Notes: generated from the letters alone by a model not told the origin. DNA of 39,917 bases from Pseudomonadota bacterium (GCA_021805805.1 JAJZEB010000018.1:1-39917), one strand, 5' to 3'; counted from the stretch's first letter, positions 1-11,372 are shown. Program-made: numbers and translations.

Positions 1-900
1 CTGCTGGGAACCTACAGTCGCGGCGAGCTGCGCACGCGTGCAGGTCAACTGCTTGCGCAAGGCACGCCAGTGGACGCCGAGCGCATGGCTCGATTTGAGC
101 TCCTTGCGGCCGCGTTGCGCTCGGCGATCCTGCCCAGCGTACGAGATGTCGCGCCGGCGGGGTCCGCCAAGCTGCACGCGGCATTCATCGAGTCGTACTT
201 CTCCAACTACGTGGAAGGCACGAAGTTCTCGATCGAGGAGGCACAGGACATTGTCCTTCGCAATGCCATCGTTCCTGAGCGTCCGAAGAACTCCCACGAC
301 GTCCTGGGCGTGTTTCAGCAGGCGATGACCTCCGGCACGCGAGACAGCCTCCCTCCCCCGGGGCCGGACTTCGTCGCAGGGCTACAAGTGCGCCACCGCA
401 CGATGCTCGAGCGACGCCCGGAGGCGCGCCCCGCCGAGATCAAGACCGAGGTCAACTATGCGGGAAGTACGCAGTTCGTGCTCCCAGGCTTCGTTCGGGG
501 CACGCTGGAAGAAGGCTCCCTGCTGGCCATGAGCGTGCCCGAAGGCTTGGCACGCGCCATCTTCTATGCCTTCTTGGTGTCCGAGACCCACCCCTTCGAT
601 GACGGCAATGGCCGGCTGGCGCGCTTGACGATGAACGCGGAGCTGTCGCGGCTGGGGCTGTGCCGCGTCATCATCCCGACGCTGTTTCATCCGCAGTACG
701 TAGATTGCCAACGAGCATTGACCCGCGCCAATGATCCTGAGGGCTTCATCAAGGCGCTGGCGTACGCGGCCCAGTGGTGCGCTGAGTTCGACTACGCGGA
801 CCTGCCCCGCCTCATCGCAGACCTGCGCGCCACCCATGCCTTTGAAGAGTCTCCCGCGCAGTTCAAGTTGTTGAGGGCCAGCCTTGGGTCATCTGCGTGA
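1..900 (+). CDS. Fic-domain protein (AMPylase family), 5' end cut by window edge
   Basis: The frame is open from the first base, so the true start lies outside; 299 codons are visible. Counting from the first codon in the window, the Fic core motif HPFDDGNGR is at residues 197-205, with His197 as the expected catalytic residue. Fic enzymes usually move AMP from ATP onto a hydroxyl of a target protein. Upstream, SNYVEG at residues 68-73 fits the (S/T)xxxE(G/N) inhibitory-helix motif, placed N-terminal to the Fic core as in class II (self-inhibited) enzymes. No separate antitoxin is therefore needed, and none is visible. The tail after the core (about 70 residues) is helical and lacks the usual winged-helix length. 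Codon use is less GC-biased than in gltA next door, which suggests an accessory origin. The target is unknown. Family assignment is firm; activity is inferred. Confidence 0.88.
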   Translation: MLGTYSRGELRTRAGQLLAQGTPVDAERMARFELLAAALRSAILPSVRDVAPAGSAKLHAAFIESYFSNYVEGTKFSIEEAQDIVLRNAIVPERPKNSHDVLGVFQQAMTSGTRDSLPPPGPDFVAGLQVRHRTMLERRPEARPAEIKTEVNYAGSTQFVLPGFVRGTLEEGSLLAMSVPEGLARAIFYAFLVSETHPFDDGNGRLARLTMNAELSRLGLCRVIIPTLFHPQYVDCQRALTRANDPEGFIKALAYAAQWCAEFDYADLPRLIADLRATHAFEESPAQFKLLRASLGSSA

Positions 901-913
901 TAACACCCGCGGC

Positions 914-942
914 AAACAAAAAACCCGGCGCGAGGCCGGGTT
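914..942 (-). terminator. Intrinsic terminator of the sdh-gltA run
   Basis: On the minus strand an 8-bp perfect stem (AACCCGGC / GCCGGGTT, loop of 5) is followed by a T-rich run, TTTTTTGTTT. It lies 21 bp past the gltA stop. On the plus strand the hairpin is not followed by T residues, so it serves gltA rather than the Fic gene. Confidence 0.88.
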
Positions 943-963
943 GGTGAAACGCTGCGAGACGGC

Positions 964-2277
964 TCAGCCGCGCTGGGCCAGCGGCACCACGTTGCGCGCC
1001 GCGGCACCGGTGAACAGCTGGCGCGGACGGCCGATCTTGTATTCGGGATCGGAAATCATTTCGTTGAGCTGCGCGATCCAGCCGACGGTACGCGCCAGCG
1101 CGAAGATCGCGGTGAACAGCGACACCGGCACGCCGATGGCCTTCTGCACGATTCCCGAATAGAAGTCGACGTTCGGATAAAGCTTGCGCTGCACGAAATA
1201 ATCGTCCTCGAGCGCGATCTTCTCCAGCGTCATCGCCAGCTTGAACATCGGGTCGTCGTGCAGCCCGAGCGCGTCGAGCACTTCATGGCAGGTTTCGCGC
1301 ATCAGCTTGGCGCGCGGGTCGTAGTTCTTGTAGACGCGGTGGCCGAAGCCCATCAGCCGCACCGACGAGTTCTTGTCCTTGACCTGGTCGATGAACTTGC
1401 CGATCGACGCCACGCCGCCCTGGGCCTGGATTTCATCGAGCATGTTCAGGCACGCCTCGTTGGCGCCGCCGTGCGCCGGGCCCCACAGACAGGCCACGCC
1501 GGCAGCGATCGCCGCAAACGGGTTGGTGCCGCTGGACGCGCACAGCCGAACGGTCGACGTCGACGCGTTCTGCTCGTGGTCGGCGTGCAGGATGAAAATG
1601 CGGTCGAGCGCGCGCTCGATGACCGGGTTCGGCTCGTACTCCTCGCACGGCGTGGCCCACATCATGCGCATGAAGTTTCCGGCGTAGCTCAGCCGGTTCT
1701 GCGGATACATGTACGGCTGGCCCATGTTGTACTTGTAGGCCATCGCCACCAGGGTCGGCATCTTGGCGATCAGCCGCACCGCCGAGATGTCGCGCTGGTG
1801 CGCGTCGTTCAGGTTGATCGAGTCCGGATAGAACGCAGACATCGCGCCGACCAGTCCGGTCATCACCGCCATCGGGTGCGCATCGCGGCGGAAGCCGCGC
1901 AGGAAGAACTGCATCTGCTCGTTGACCATCGTGTGCTGGGTCACGCGCTTGACGAAATCCTCCTTCTGCGCCGCGTTCGGCAGTTCGCCGTACAGGATCA
2001 GATAGCAGGTTTCCATGTAGTCGCAGTTCACCGCCAGCTGGTCGATCGGGTAGCCGCGGTACAGCAGCTCGCCCTTGTCGCCGTCGATGTAGGTGATGGC
2101 CGAATTGCACGACGCGGTCGACAGGAAGCCGGGGTCGTAGGTGAACTTGCCGGTCTGCGCGTACAGCTTGCGGATGTCGATCACGTCGGGGCCGACCGTG
2201 CCCTTGTGGATCGGCAGCTCGACACTCGGCGAACCGTCGGAAAAGGACAGCGTGGCTTTCACGTCGGATGGGGTCAT
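964..2277 (-). CDS. gltA: Citrate synthase (type II)
   Basis: Condenses acetyl-CoA and oxaloacetate to citrate, the entry step of the TCA cycle, in the cytosol. The 437-residue product is close to E. coli GltA (427). The catalytic set is visible: His269 in GPAHGG, His313 in [13 protein letters not shown] and Asp371 in NVDFYSG, matching His264, His305 and Asp362 of E. coli. The long N-terminal domain is that of the hexameric, NADH-inhibited Gram-negative form. An open frame extends 40 codons upstream, but the ATG at 2277 starts the conserved protein and is preceded by GGAG at about 11 nt. It is last in the minus-strand run sdhCDAB-sdhE-gltA, 49 bp after sdhE, and is followed by an intrinsic terminator. 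It is likely co-transcribed with sdh. Confidence 0.97.
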   Translation of the reverse strand: MTPSDVKATLSFSDGSPSVELPIHKGTVGPDVIDIRKLYAQTGKFTYDPGFLSTASCNSAITYIDGDKGELLYRGYPIDQLAVNCDYMETCYLILYGELPNAAQKEDFVKRVTQHTMVNEQMQFFLRGFRRDAHPMAVMTGLVGAMSAFYPDSINLNDAHQRDISAVRLIAKMPTLVAMAYKYNMGQPYMYPQNRLSYAGNFMRMMWATPCEEYEPNPVIERALDRIFILHADHEQNASTSTVRLCASSGTNPFAAIAAGVACLWGPAHGGANEACLNMLDEIQAQGGVASIGKFIDQVKDKNSSVRLMGFGHRVYKNYDPRAKLMRETCHEVLDALGLHDDPMFKLAMTLEKIALEDDYFVQRKLYPNVDFYSGIVQKAIGVPVSLFTAIFALARTVGWIAQLNEMISDPEYKIGRPRQLFTGAAARNVVPLAQRG

Positions 2278-2326
2278 GAGGATGAACTCCAGGGAGTGTG
2301 GGTCTAGTAATGGAACCGTGCGACCG

Positions 2327-2599
2327 TCAGGCCTCGCGCAATAGCTGCAGCACCCGGCGATGCGCATCGCTGCGCAGCGCCTCGGGAAGCTCGGCATGGC
2401 CGAGCAGCAACTCGAGCAACGGGTTGTCGTCGAGCTCGAGCAGGCCTTGCAGGGCCTGCCAGTCCTGCGCGCTCAGGCTGGTGGCATGACGATCCAGGAA
2501 ACGGGTGACGAGGATGTCGTTCTCGAGCAATCCGCGACGCGCACGCCAGCGCAGGCGGCGCAGCGCGGCGGCATCGATGACGACGGGCTGGCTCATCAT
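2327..2599 (-). CDS. sdhE: FAD assembly factor SdhE
   Basis: Small (90 residues) helical protein of the SdhE/YgfY (Sdh5) family, which promotes covalent attachment of FAD to SdhA. The diagnostic RGxxE motif is present as RGLLEND at residues 21-27, in the usual context of an Arg-rich helix followed by DILVTRFL. Two ATG codons stand in tandem (2599 and 2596); either gives a good protein. It begins 6 bp after the sdhB stop and 49 bp before gltA, so it is translated from the sdh message. Its target, SdhA, is encoded two genes upstream, which supports the assignment. Confidence 0.94.
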   Translation of the reverse strand: MMSQPVVIDAAALRRLRWRARRGLLENDILVTRFLDRHATSLSAQDWQALQGLLELDDNPLLELLLGHAELPEALRSDAHRRVLQLLREA

Positions 2600-2605
2600 C
2601 CGGGC

Positions 2606-3316
2606 TCAGACTGCGCGACGCAACATCAGGTTCTTGATGTTGCCGATCGCTGCCGTCGGGTTGAGACTCTTCGGGCACACGTCGACGCAGTTCATGATGG
2701 TGTGGCAGCGGAACAGCCGGTACGGATCCTCGAGATTGTCGAGCCGCGCACCGGTGGCCTCGTCGCGGCTGTCGGCAATGAAGCGGTACGCCTGCAACAG
2801 ACCCGCCGGGCCGACGAACTTGTCCGGATTCCACCAGAAGCTCGGGCACGAGGTCGAGCAGCTGGCGCACAGGATGCACTCGTACAGACCGTCGAGCACC
2901 TCGCGCTGCTCGGGGCTCTGCAGCCGTTCCTTCTCGGGCGGCGGCGTGTCGTTGATCAGGTACGGCTTGATCGAGTGGTACTGGTTGAAGAACTGCGTCA
3001 TGTCGACGATCAGGTCACGCACCACCGGCAGCCCGGGCAGCGGCTTGAGCACCACCGGCTCGCTCAGCGTGAGCAGGTTGGTGGTGCAGCTCAGACCGTT
3101 CTTGCCGTTGATGTTCATGCCGTCGGAGCCGCACACGCCTTCGCGGCACGAGCGACGGAACGACACGGTTTCGTCGACGTCGGCCTTGATGCGCATCAGC
3201 GCGTCGAGCAACATGCGGTCGGTGTCCTTCAGCTCGACCTCGTAGTCCTGCATGTACGGCCGCGCGTCCTTGTCCGGGTCGTAGCGGTAGATCGAAAACT
3301 TCATTCTGCGAGTCAT
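2606..3316 (-). CDS. sdhB: Succinate dehydrogenase iron-sulfur subunit
   Basis: Carries electrons from the SdhA flavin to ubiquinone in complex II. All three cluster motifs are visible in the 236-residue product. The [2Fe-2S] ligands are Cys57, Cys62, Asp65 and Cys77; Asp replaces the third Cys, as in E. coli SdhB. The [4Fe-4S] ligands are Cys147, Cys150, Cys153 and the [3Fe-4S] ligands are Cys204, Cys210, Cys214, with Cys157 in the shared CxxCxxCxxxC motif. The ATG at 3316 is preferred over the one at 3304 because GGAG lies 8 nt upstream of it. It sits 24 bp after sdhA and 6 bp before sdhE. Confidence 0.97.
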   Translation of the reverse strand: MTRRMKFSIYRYDPDKDARPYMQDYEVELKDTDRMLLDALMRIKADVDETVSFRRSCREGVCGSDGMNINGKNGLSCTTNLLTLSEPVVLKPLPGLPVVRDLIVDMTQFFNQYHSIKPYLINDTPPPEKERLQSPEQREVLDGLYECILCASCSTSCPSFWWNPDKFVGPAGLLQAYRFIADSRDEATGARLDNLEDPYRLFRCHTIMNCVDVCPKSLNPTAAIGNIKNLMLRRAV

Positions 3317-3340
3317 GGGGTGTTCTCCGCGCGTGCTGCG

Positions 3341-5104
3341 TCAGAAAGTGCGTGCCTTGGGTTTGAAGGTGTCGACGCTCAGCGGCTTCATTTGCACCTC
3401 GCGGTAAGCCAGCCGGTTGCCTTCGCTGTACCAGAGCGTGTGCTTGAGCCAGTTGGCGTCGTCGCGTTCCTGGAAGTCGCGGTGCGAATGCGCGCCGCGG
3501 CTTTCCTTGCGCGCCGCGGCCGAAACCATCGTCGCTTTCGCGACCTCGATCAGGTTCTCGACTTCGAGCGCCTCGACGCGTGCGGTGTTGAACACCTGCG
3601 ACTTGTCCTTCAGGTGGATCGCGCCGACGCGCTTGGCCACTTCGCCGATTTCGCGCACGCCTTCCTGCAGCAGCTCGTCGGTGCGGAACACGCCGCAATG
3701 CTTCTGCATGGTGGCGCGGATCGCGCCGGCGACGTCCTGGATCGCCTCGCCGGAAGCCGACGACTCGAGCCGCGCCAGTCGCGCCAGCGACCTGTCGGCG
3801 GCGTCGGCCGGCGCCGCCTTGTGGCCGCCGTGCACGCGTTCGCTGGAGTTGATGTGGTTGCCGGCGGCGCGGCCGAACACCACCAGGTCGAGCAGCGAGT
3901 TGGTGCCCAGCCGGTTGGCGCCGTGCACGCTGACGCACGAGCATTCGCCGATCGCGTACAGCCCGCCGACCACGCTTTCGCTGCCGTCGGCAGCGACGCT
4001 CAGAACCTGGCTGTGGATGTTCGTCGGCACGCCTCCCATCTGGTAGTGGATGGTCGGCACCACCGGAATCGGCTCCTTGGTGCAGTCGACGTTGGCGAAC
4101 TTCAGCGCGATCTCGGCGATCGACGGCAGCCGCTTGTGGATGGTCTCGGCGCCCAGGTGGTCGAGCTTGAGCAGCACGTGGTCCTTGTGCGGACCGCAGC
4201 CGCGACCTTCCTTGATCTCCTGGTCCATCGAGCGCGAGACGAAGTCGCGCGGCGCCAGATCCTTGTAGGTCGGCGCGTAGCGCTCCATGAAGCGCTCGCC
4301 GTTGGCGTTGAGCAGAATTCCGCCCTCGCCGCGCACGCCTTCGGTGATCAGCACTCCGGCGCCGGCCACGCCGGTCGGGTGGAACTGCCAGAACTCCATG
4401 TCCTGCAGCGCGATTCCGGCGCGCGCGGCCATGCCCAGTCCGTCGCCGGTGTTGATGTAGGCGTTGGTCGACGCCTGGAAGATGCGCCCGGCGCCGCCGG
4501 TGGCCAGCACCGTGGCCTTGGCCTCGAACAGCGTGACTTCGCCGGTTTCCATCTCGATCGCGACCACGCCGACGACGTCGCCGTCGGCGTCGCGCACCAG
4601 GTCCAGCGCCATCCATTCGACGAAGAAGTGCGTGCGCGCGGCGACGTTCTGCTGGTACAGGGTGTGCAGCAGCGCGTGGCCGGTACGGTCGGCAGCGGCG
4701 CAGGCGCGCTGCACCGGCTTCTCGCCGAGGTTGGCGGTGTGGCCGCCGAACGGGCGTTGATAGATCGTTCCGTCCGGATTGCGGTCGAACGGCATGCCCA
4801 TGTGCTCGAGCTCGTAGACCGCGCTCGGCGCCTCGCGGCACATGAACTCGATCGCGTCCTGGTCACCGAGGTAGTCCGAACCCTTGACGGTGTCGAACAT
4901 GTGCCAGTACCAATTGTCCTCGCTCATATTGCCCAGCGACGCGCTGATGCCGCCTTGCGCGGCAACCGTGTGCGATCGCGTCGGGAACACCTTGGACAGC
5001 ACGGCCACGTCGCGTCCGGCGCGCGCCAGCTGCAGTGCGCAGCGCAGCCCGGAGCCGCCTGCGCCGACGATCACGACGTCGAATTTGCGTTTGTTCACTT
5101 GCAC
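3341..5104 (-). CDS. sdhA: Succinate dehydrogenase flavoprotein subunit
   Basis: Oxidises succinate to fumarate in complex II on the cytoplasmic face of the inner membrane. The 587-residue protein has an N-terminal dinucleotide fold (VVIVGAGGSGLRCAL). His45 in RSHTVAAQGG is the covalent FAD site. Active-site residues are all present: His241 (HPTG), Arg290, His352 (TIHYQMGG) and Arg397 (HGANRLGTNSL). The start is GTG at 5104, three bases after the sdhD stop, with GGAGG 9 nt upstream; the second GTG at 5098 is too far from that site. The covalent flavin fits with sdhE in the same run. Confidence 0.97.
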   Translation of the reverse strand: MQVNKRKFDVVIVGAGGSGLRCALQLARAGRDVAVLSKVFPTRSHTVAAQGGISASLGNMSEDNWYWHMFDTVKGSDYLGDQDAIEFMCREAPSAVYELEHMGMPFDRNPDGTIYQRPFGGHTANLGEKPVQRACAAADRTGHALLHTLYQQNVAARTHFFVEWMALDLVRDADGDVVGVVAIEMETGEVTLFEAKATVLATGGAGRIFQASTNAYINTGDGLGMAARAGIALQDMEFWQFHPTGVAGAGVLITEGVRGEGGILLNANGERFMERYAPTYKDLAPRDFVSRSMDQEIKEGRGCGPHKDHVLLKLDHLGAETIHKRLPSIAEIALKFANVDCTKEPIPVVPTIHYQMGGVPTNIHSQVLSVAADGSESVVGGLYAIGECSCVSVHGANRLGTNSLLDLVVFGRAAGNHINSSERVHGGHKAAPADAADRSLARLARLESSASGEAIQDVAGAIRATMQKHCGVFRTDELLQEGVREIGEVAKRVGAIHLKDKSQVFNTARVEALEVENLIEVAKATMVSAAARKESRGAHSHRDFQERDDANWLKHTLWYSEGNRLAYREVQMKPLSVDTFKPKARTF

Positions 5105-5107
5105 GGC

Positions 5108-5473
5108 TCAAACCCTCCACAGGACTTGCACGGCCCAGCCGGTGCACGCCACGAGCCAGACGATGGTGGCCGACTGCAGCACCAGGCGCAGCCCGACCGG
5201 CTTGATGTAATCCATCCAGATGTCGCGCATGCCGACCCAGACGTGGAACAGCAGCGCGATGAACGCGACCAGCGAGAACAGCTTCATCGGCTGCGCCGCG
5301 TACAGTCCGCTCCAGCGCGCGTAGCTCAGCGGCTGCGGCCAGACGAAGAACGCGAGCATGAACAGCGCGTACGCGGCCAGCACCACCGCGGTGATGCGTT
5401 GCGCCAACCAGTCGCGCAGACCGTAATGCGCGCCGACGACGAGTCGCTGCGCGCCATAATCCTTCTGGCTCAT
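5108..5473 (-). CDS. sdhD: Succinate dehydrogenase membrane anchor subunit D
   Basis: A 121-residue membrane protein with three predicted helices (about 24-44, 63-84 and 99-118). Together with SdhC it anchors SdhAB, binds heme b and forms the quinone site. The family signature HxxxGxxxIxxDYxxP is present from His77, the likely heme ligand; Asp88-Tyr89 are the usual quinone-site pair. Its ATG lies one base after the sdhC stop (TGAGATG), so translation is probably coupled. Three bases separate its stop from the sdhA GTG. Confidence 0.95.
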   Translation of the reverse strand: MSQKDYGAQRLVVGAHYGLRDWLAQRITAVVLAAYALFMLAFFVWPQPLSYARWSGLYAAQPMKLFSLVAFIALLFHVWVGMRDIWMDYIKPVGLRLVLQSATIVWLVACTGWAVQVLWRV

Positions 5474-5474
5474 C

Positions 5475-5885
5475 TCAGGCTCCGGTGAACAGGTGCACGG
5501 CGAACGCCGCGGTCAGCAGCAGCGACACCGCCAGGGTGGCGACCGCGGCGCGGCGTCCCTGATCCTTGCCGACTGCGTGCAGCACTTCCATCGCGACGTG
5601 ACGGATGCCGGCGCACAGATGGTGCGCCAGAGCCCAGAACAGGCCCAGCGCGACGATCTTCAGCGGCCACGACGCGAGCACCGAGGCGGCTGCGTCCCAG
5701 CCCTGCTGCGAGCGCAGGCTGAGGTCGAACAGCCACAGCACCAGCGGCAGCAGCAGGAACATCACGGCGCCGCTGATGCGATGCAGGATCGAGACCAGGC
5801 CGGCCAGCGGCAGCCGGTAGGTCATCAAATCAGTGATGTGGATATTGCGGTACTCGGGTCGTTTGCGCGTCTGAACGGGTGGCAT
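5475..5885 (-). CDS. sdhC: Succinate dehydrogenase cytochrome b556 subunit C
   Basis: First structural gene of complex II; 136 residues with three predicted membrane helices. The N-terminal block RPEYRNIHI...YRLPLAGLVSILHRISG is typical of bacterial SdhC; Ser32 and Arg36 correspond to quinone-site residues. The second helix ends in HHLCAGIRHVAMEV, which carries the heme-ligand histidine region. A GGAGG site lies 10 nt before the ATG. The 84-bp gap after gntR may hold its own promoter, but I see only a weak TAACAT -10 candidate (plus-strand 5918-5923) and no good -35. Confidence 0.95.
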   Translation of the reverse strand: MPPVQTRKRPEYRNIHITDLMTYRLPLAGLVSILHRISGAVMFLLLPLVLWLFDLSLRSQQGWDAAASVLASWPLKIVALGLFWALAHHLCAGIRHVAMEVLHAVGKDQGRRAAVATLAVSLLLTAAFAVHLFTGA

Positions 5886-5969
5886 GGTGGTCGGTCCTCC
5901 GGCGATGTGCGGCAGCCATGTTAGGGCGGCGCAATGCGCGCCGTCCGCGGCGGCCTGTGTATTGAACGG

Positions 5970-6752
5970 TCAGCTCAGCGTGTTGCGATAGTGATGGTGG
6001 GTCGTCACGTACAACCCGCGGCGCAATTCGACCGCCTGGTCTCCGTAACTGAATGAAAGTCTCTCGACCGAAAGCAAAGCCTGCCCCGGCTCGACCTGCA
6101 GCAACCCGGCTTCGTCGGCGCCGGCGCATACCGCGCGGATCTTCTCCTCGGCGCGCACCATGCGGGTACCGAAATCGGATTCGAACAGCGCGTACAGCGG
6201 TCCCTTGTAACCTTCCAGCCGCTCGGCGGTCAGGCCGCGGAACGGCGCCGCGGGAAGGTAGATGTCCTCGTAGACCAGTGGCCGTCCCGCGATGCGCAGC
6301 ACGCGGCGGATCTCCAGCACCATGTCGCCGGCCTTGACGCCGAGCAGCCGCGCGACGTCGGCCGCCGCGCGCACGCGGTGGCAGGCGAGGAACTCGCGAT
6401 CCATGCGCAGCGCAGGCCCGGAGTCGTCGTCGGGCACCAGGCGCAGGAAGCGGAACTTGACCTGCTCCTCATGGTGGGTGGTGACGAAGGTGCCGCGCCC
6501 CTGTCGCCGCATCAGCAGGTTGTCCGCAGCCAGCTCGTCGATGGCCTTGCGCACCGTGCCCTGGCTGACGCCGAAGCGCGTCGCCAGTTCCGCCTCGCTG
6601 GGAATCAATTCGCCCGGTTTCCATTCGCCGGACTGCAGACTGCGCGTGATCAGCGCCTTGATCTGCTGATAGAGCGGGCTGAACACCGGCGCGCCCGCGG
6701 CCGCGCTGCCGGGCGGATGCTGAGGGGGCGACGAGGTTGCCATGCGCTGCAT
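5970..6752 (-). CDS. GntR-family regulator (HutC/UTRA subfamily) of the TCA gene cluster
   Basis: 260 residues: a GntR winged helix-turn-helix at about 24-90 (PSEAELATRFGVSQGTVRKAIDEL) and a UTRA effector-binding domain at about 110-255. UTRA regulators bind small metabolites and usually repress genes near their own. It lies directly upstream of sdhCDAB on the same strand and is divergent from mdh. An 18-bp palindrome in the shared upstream region is the obvious operator. The start is uncertain: ATG at 6752 or 6743, neither with a clear ribosome site. The effector cannot be told from sequence; a TCA-cycle acid is an inference from context. Confidence 0.9.
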   Translation of the reverse strand: MQRMATSSPPQHPPGSAAAGAPVFSPLYQQIKALITRSLQSGEWKPGELIPSEAELATRFGVSQGTVRKAIDELAADNLLMRRQGRGTFVTTHHEEQVKFRFLRLVPDDDSGPALRMDREFLACHRVRAAADVARLLGVKAGDMVLEIRRVLRIAGRPLVYEDIYLPAAPFRGLTAERLEGYKGPLYALFESDFGTRMVRAEEKIRAVCAGADEAGLLQVEPGQALLSVERLSFSYGDQAVELRRGLYVTTHHHYRNTLS

Positions 6753-6793
6753 TGCAGCACACGGCCGCCGCGTTGTCCAGCATGACCTAATAG

Positions 6794-6811
6794 ATGTCTT
6801 ATATATGACAT
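6794..6811. promoter_or_regulatory. Palindromic operator between gntR and mdh
   Basis: ATGTCTTATATATGACAT is an 18-bp inverted repeat with one mismatched pair, in an A+T-rich patch within GC-rich DNA. It lies 7 bp upstream of the mdh -35 element and 41 bp from the gntR start. A short dyad with a TATATA centre fits the HutC/UTRA class of GntR operators. I found only this copy in the window. Confidence 0.65.
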
Positions 6812-6818
6812 AAGTTTA

Positions 6819-6847
6819 TTGACGGCGCCGGCCCACTTGCCTAAACT
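6819..6847 (+). promoter_or_regulatory. sigma70-type promoter of mdh
   Basis: TTGACG (6819-6824), a 17-bp spacer and TAAACT (6842-6847). Transcription would start near 6854, giving a leader of about 135 nt before mdh. The GntR-type palindrome abuts the -35 on its upstream side. Confidence 0.6.
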
Positions 6848-6988
6848 CGCGACTCGACGCCGGAACACATCCCGGCCGCACAGGCGCGCTTGATGCGCCG
6901 CATCATGAACGCTCTAATGTCGGCTTGAATACCGCGCGGCCGATGCCGCCCGCGGCCTGCAACTGAAGCACCCTACTCGGAGATCAAG

Positions 6989-7975
6989 ATGTCCAAAGCA
7001 CCCATGCGCGTCGCCGTCACCGGCGCTGCCGGCCAGATCGGCTACGCCCTGCTGTTCCGCATCGCCTCGGGCGAAATGCTCGGCAAGGACCAGCCGGTGA
7101 TCCTGCAGCTGCTCGAGATCCCCGACGAGAAGGCGCAAAAGGCGCTCAAGGGCGTGATGATGGAACTCGACGACTGCGCGTTCCCGCTGCTCGCCGGAAT
7201 GACCGGACACAGCGACGCGAACACCGCGTTCAAGGACATCGACTGCGCGCTGCTGGTCGGCGCGCGCCCGCGCGGTCCCGGAATGGAACGGCGCGACCTG
7301 CTCGCCGCCAACGCGCAGATCTTCACCGCGCAGGGCAAGGCGCTGAACGCCGTGGCCAAGCGCGACGTGCGCGTGCTGGTGGTCGGCAACCCGGCCAACA
7401 CCAACGCCCATATCGCGATGAAGTCGGCCCCCGACCTGCCGAAGAAGAACTTCACCGCGATGCTGCGCCTGGACCACAACCGCGGCCTGTCGCAACTGGC
7501 GGCGAAGACCGGGCGGCCGGTGTCGTCGATCGAGAAGTTCTGCGTCTGGGGCAACCACTCGCCGACCATGTACGCCGACTACCGCTTCGCGACCATCGAC
7601 GGCAAGTCGGTCAAGGACATGATCGGCGACGACGACTGGAACCGCAACACCTTCCTGCCGACGGTGGGCAAGCGCGGTGCGGCGATCATCGAGGCGCGCG
7701 GCCTGAGCTCGGCAGCTTCGGCGGCGAACGCGGCGATCGACCACATGCACGACTGGGTGCTGGGGACCAACGGCCGCTGGGTGACGATGGGAATCCCGTC
7801 GGACGGCGCCTACGGCGTCCCCGAGGACATCGTGTTCGGCTACCCGGTGACCTGCGCCGGCGGCGAGTACCAGCGCATCGACGGCCTGCCGATCGACGCC
7901 TTCTCGCAGCAGTGCATCGACAAGACGCTGGCCGAGCTGCTCGAAGAGCGCGACGGCGTCAAGCACCTGCTCTGA
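6989..7975 (+). CDS. mdh: Malate dehydrogenase (NAD-dependent, long type)
   Basis: Interconverts malate and oxaloacetate, supplying the citrate synthase substrate. 328 residues, the length of the proteobacterial cytosolic-type enzyme. Visible are the NAD fold ([17 protein letters not shown]), the substrate loop [23 protein letters not shown], the catalytic pair Asp162/His190 in LDHNRGL and WGNHSPTMY, and Arg165. GGAG stands 8 nt before the ATG. It is divergent from gntR-sdh, so the GntR operator may control both sides. A strong GC hairpin follows at 7996-8022. Confidence 0.97.
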   Translation: MSKAPMRVAVTGAAGQIGYALLFRIASGEMLGKDQPVILQLLEIPDEKAQKALKGVMMELDDCAFPLLAGMTGHSDANTAFKDIDCALLVGARPRGPGMERRDLLAANAQIFTAQGKALNAVAKRDVRVLVVGNPANTNAHIAMKSAPDLPKKNFTAMLRLDHNRGLSQLAAKTGRPVSSIEKFCVWGNHSPTMYADYRFATIDGKSVKDMIGDDDWNRNTFLPTVGKRGAAIIEARGLSSAASAANAAIDHMHDWVLGTNGRWVTMGIPSDGAYGVPEDIVFGYPVTCAGGEYQRIDGLPIDAFSQQCIDKTLAELLEERDGVKHLL

Positions 7976-7995
7976 TCGACCGCGCACAGCGCCTG

Positions 7996-8022
7996 CGGCG
8001 GCGTGCCCGCGGCACGCCGCCG
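7996..8022 (+). terminator. Strong 12-bp hairpin after mdh, no T-run
   Basis: Twelve uninterrupted base pairs (7996-8007 with 8011-8022) around a 3-nt loop begin 20 bp after the mdh stop. Without a T-run it is not a canonical terminator. It may protect the mdh 3' end or reduce readthrough into the next gene. Confidence 0.4.
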
Positions 8023-8128
8023 GCGCAGTAAACTCTGCCGCCGACGACATGTCGTTCGTGCCGCTAGCGCAGCGTCCCCGATTCTGCCCGGAGCGGAAAA
8101 CGTGAATTTTCGCTTCGGAGACATTGCC

Positions 8129-8467
8129 ATGCATCTCGGACGTTTCGTGTTGGCCGCCGCTGCCCTGCTGTACGCCGGTTCAACCTTGGCCATCCAGCCG
8201 ACCTATCCGATGAAATCGGGTTTCATGCGCTGCAGCGACCACAAGTCGCTGGACATTGAAAAGGTCGCCAGCAACTCGCTGGAACTGCTCTGGAAGGGCC
8301 GCCACTACCGTCTCGACCGGGATCCGACGACCACCGGCGCGTACCACTTCGACGACCCGCGCGTGGGCCTGGTGGTCATCCAGATCCCGGCCAAGAGCAT
8401 GCTGTTCGACCAGAAGAACATGACCCGGCTGGCCGACGACTGCAACCCGGTGGTCGCCAGCCGCTGA
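8129..8467 (+). CDS. Small exported protein, MliC/lysozyme-inhibitor-like
   Basis: 112 residues. The start at 8129 is set by GGAG 8 nt upstream and by a good signal peptide (residues 1-21, cleavage after STLA). The mature part of about 90 residues has two cysteines (Cys35 and Cys105) that could form one disulfide. It also has the pattern C...[12 protein letters not shown]...[15 protein letters not shown], which resembles the small beta-barrel MliC/PliC inhibitors of C-type lysozyme. The similarity is by pattern only; the family is not proven. It sits between mdh and acnA on the same strand but has no obvious link to their function. Confidence 0.72.
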   Translation: MHLGRFVLAAAALLYAGSTLAIQPTYPMKSGFMRCSDHKSLDIEKVASNSLELLWKGRHYRLDRDPTTTGAYHFDDPRVGLVVIQIPAKSMLFDQKNMTRLADDCNPVVASR

Positions 8468-8559
8468 GCGACCGCGCCGCCGCCCCTCACCGCGACTCCG
8501 CCGTTTCCGCGACCACGATCCCCCGAACACCGCACCCTATTTCCAACCCGGAGTCCGCC

Positions 8560-11301
<2,742 letters not shown>

Positions 11302-11319
11302 GGCGCTGCAGCAAGCTGA

Positions 11320-11347
11320 ACGGGGCCCCGCGGGGCCCCGTTTTTTT
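11320..11347 (+). terminator. Intrinsic terminator of acnA
   Basis: ACGGGGCCCC and its exact complement GGGGCCCCGT (11320-11329 with 11332-11341) form a GC-rich stem with a minimal loop, followed by seven T residues. Confidence 0.93.
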
Positions 11348-11372
11348 CTGGCTCGTCGCCGCGGCGCGCGGC

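Noticed and set aside
2360-5488. Very long open frame (over 1000 codons) on the plus strand opposite sdhE-sdhB-sdhA-sdhD
   Set aside because: It is a mirror of GC-rich codon use in the real sdh genes; its product is His/Arg/Val-rich with no domain, and the opposite strand encodes unmistakable complex II subunits.
5886-5969. sigma70 promoter for sdhC in the gntR-sdhC gap
   Set aside because: A TAACAT -10 candidate is present but the -35 position matches only about half the consensus; evidence too weak for a feature.
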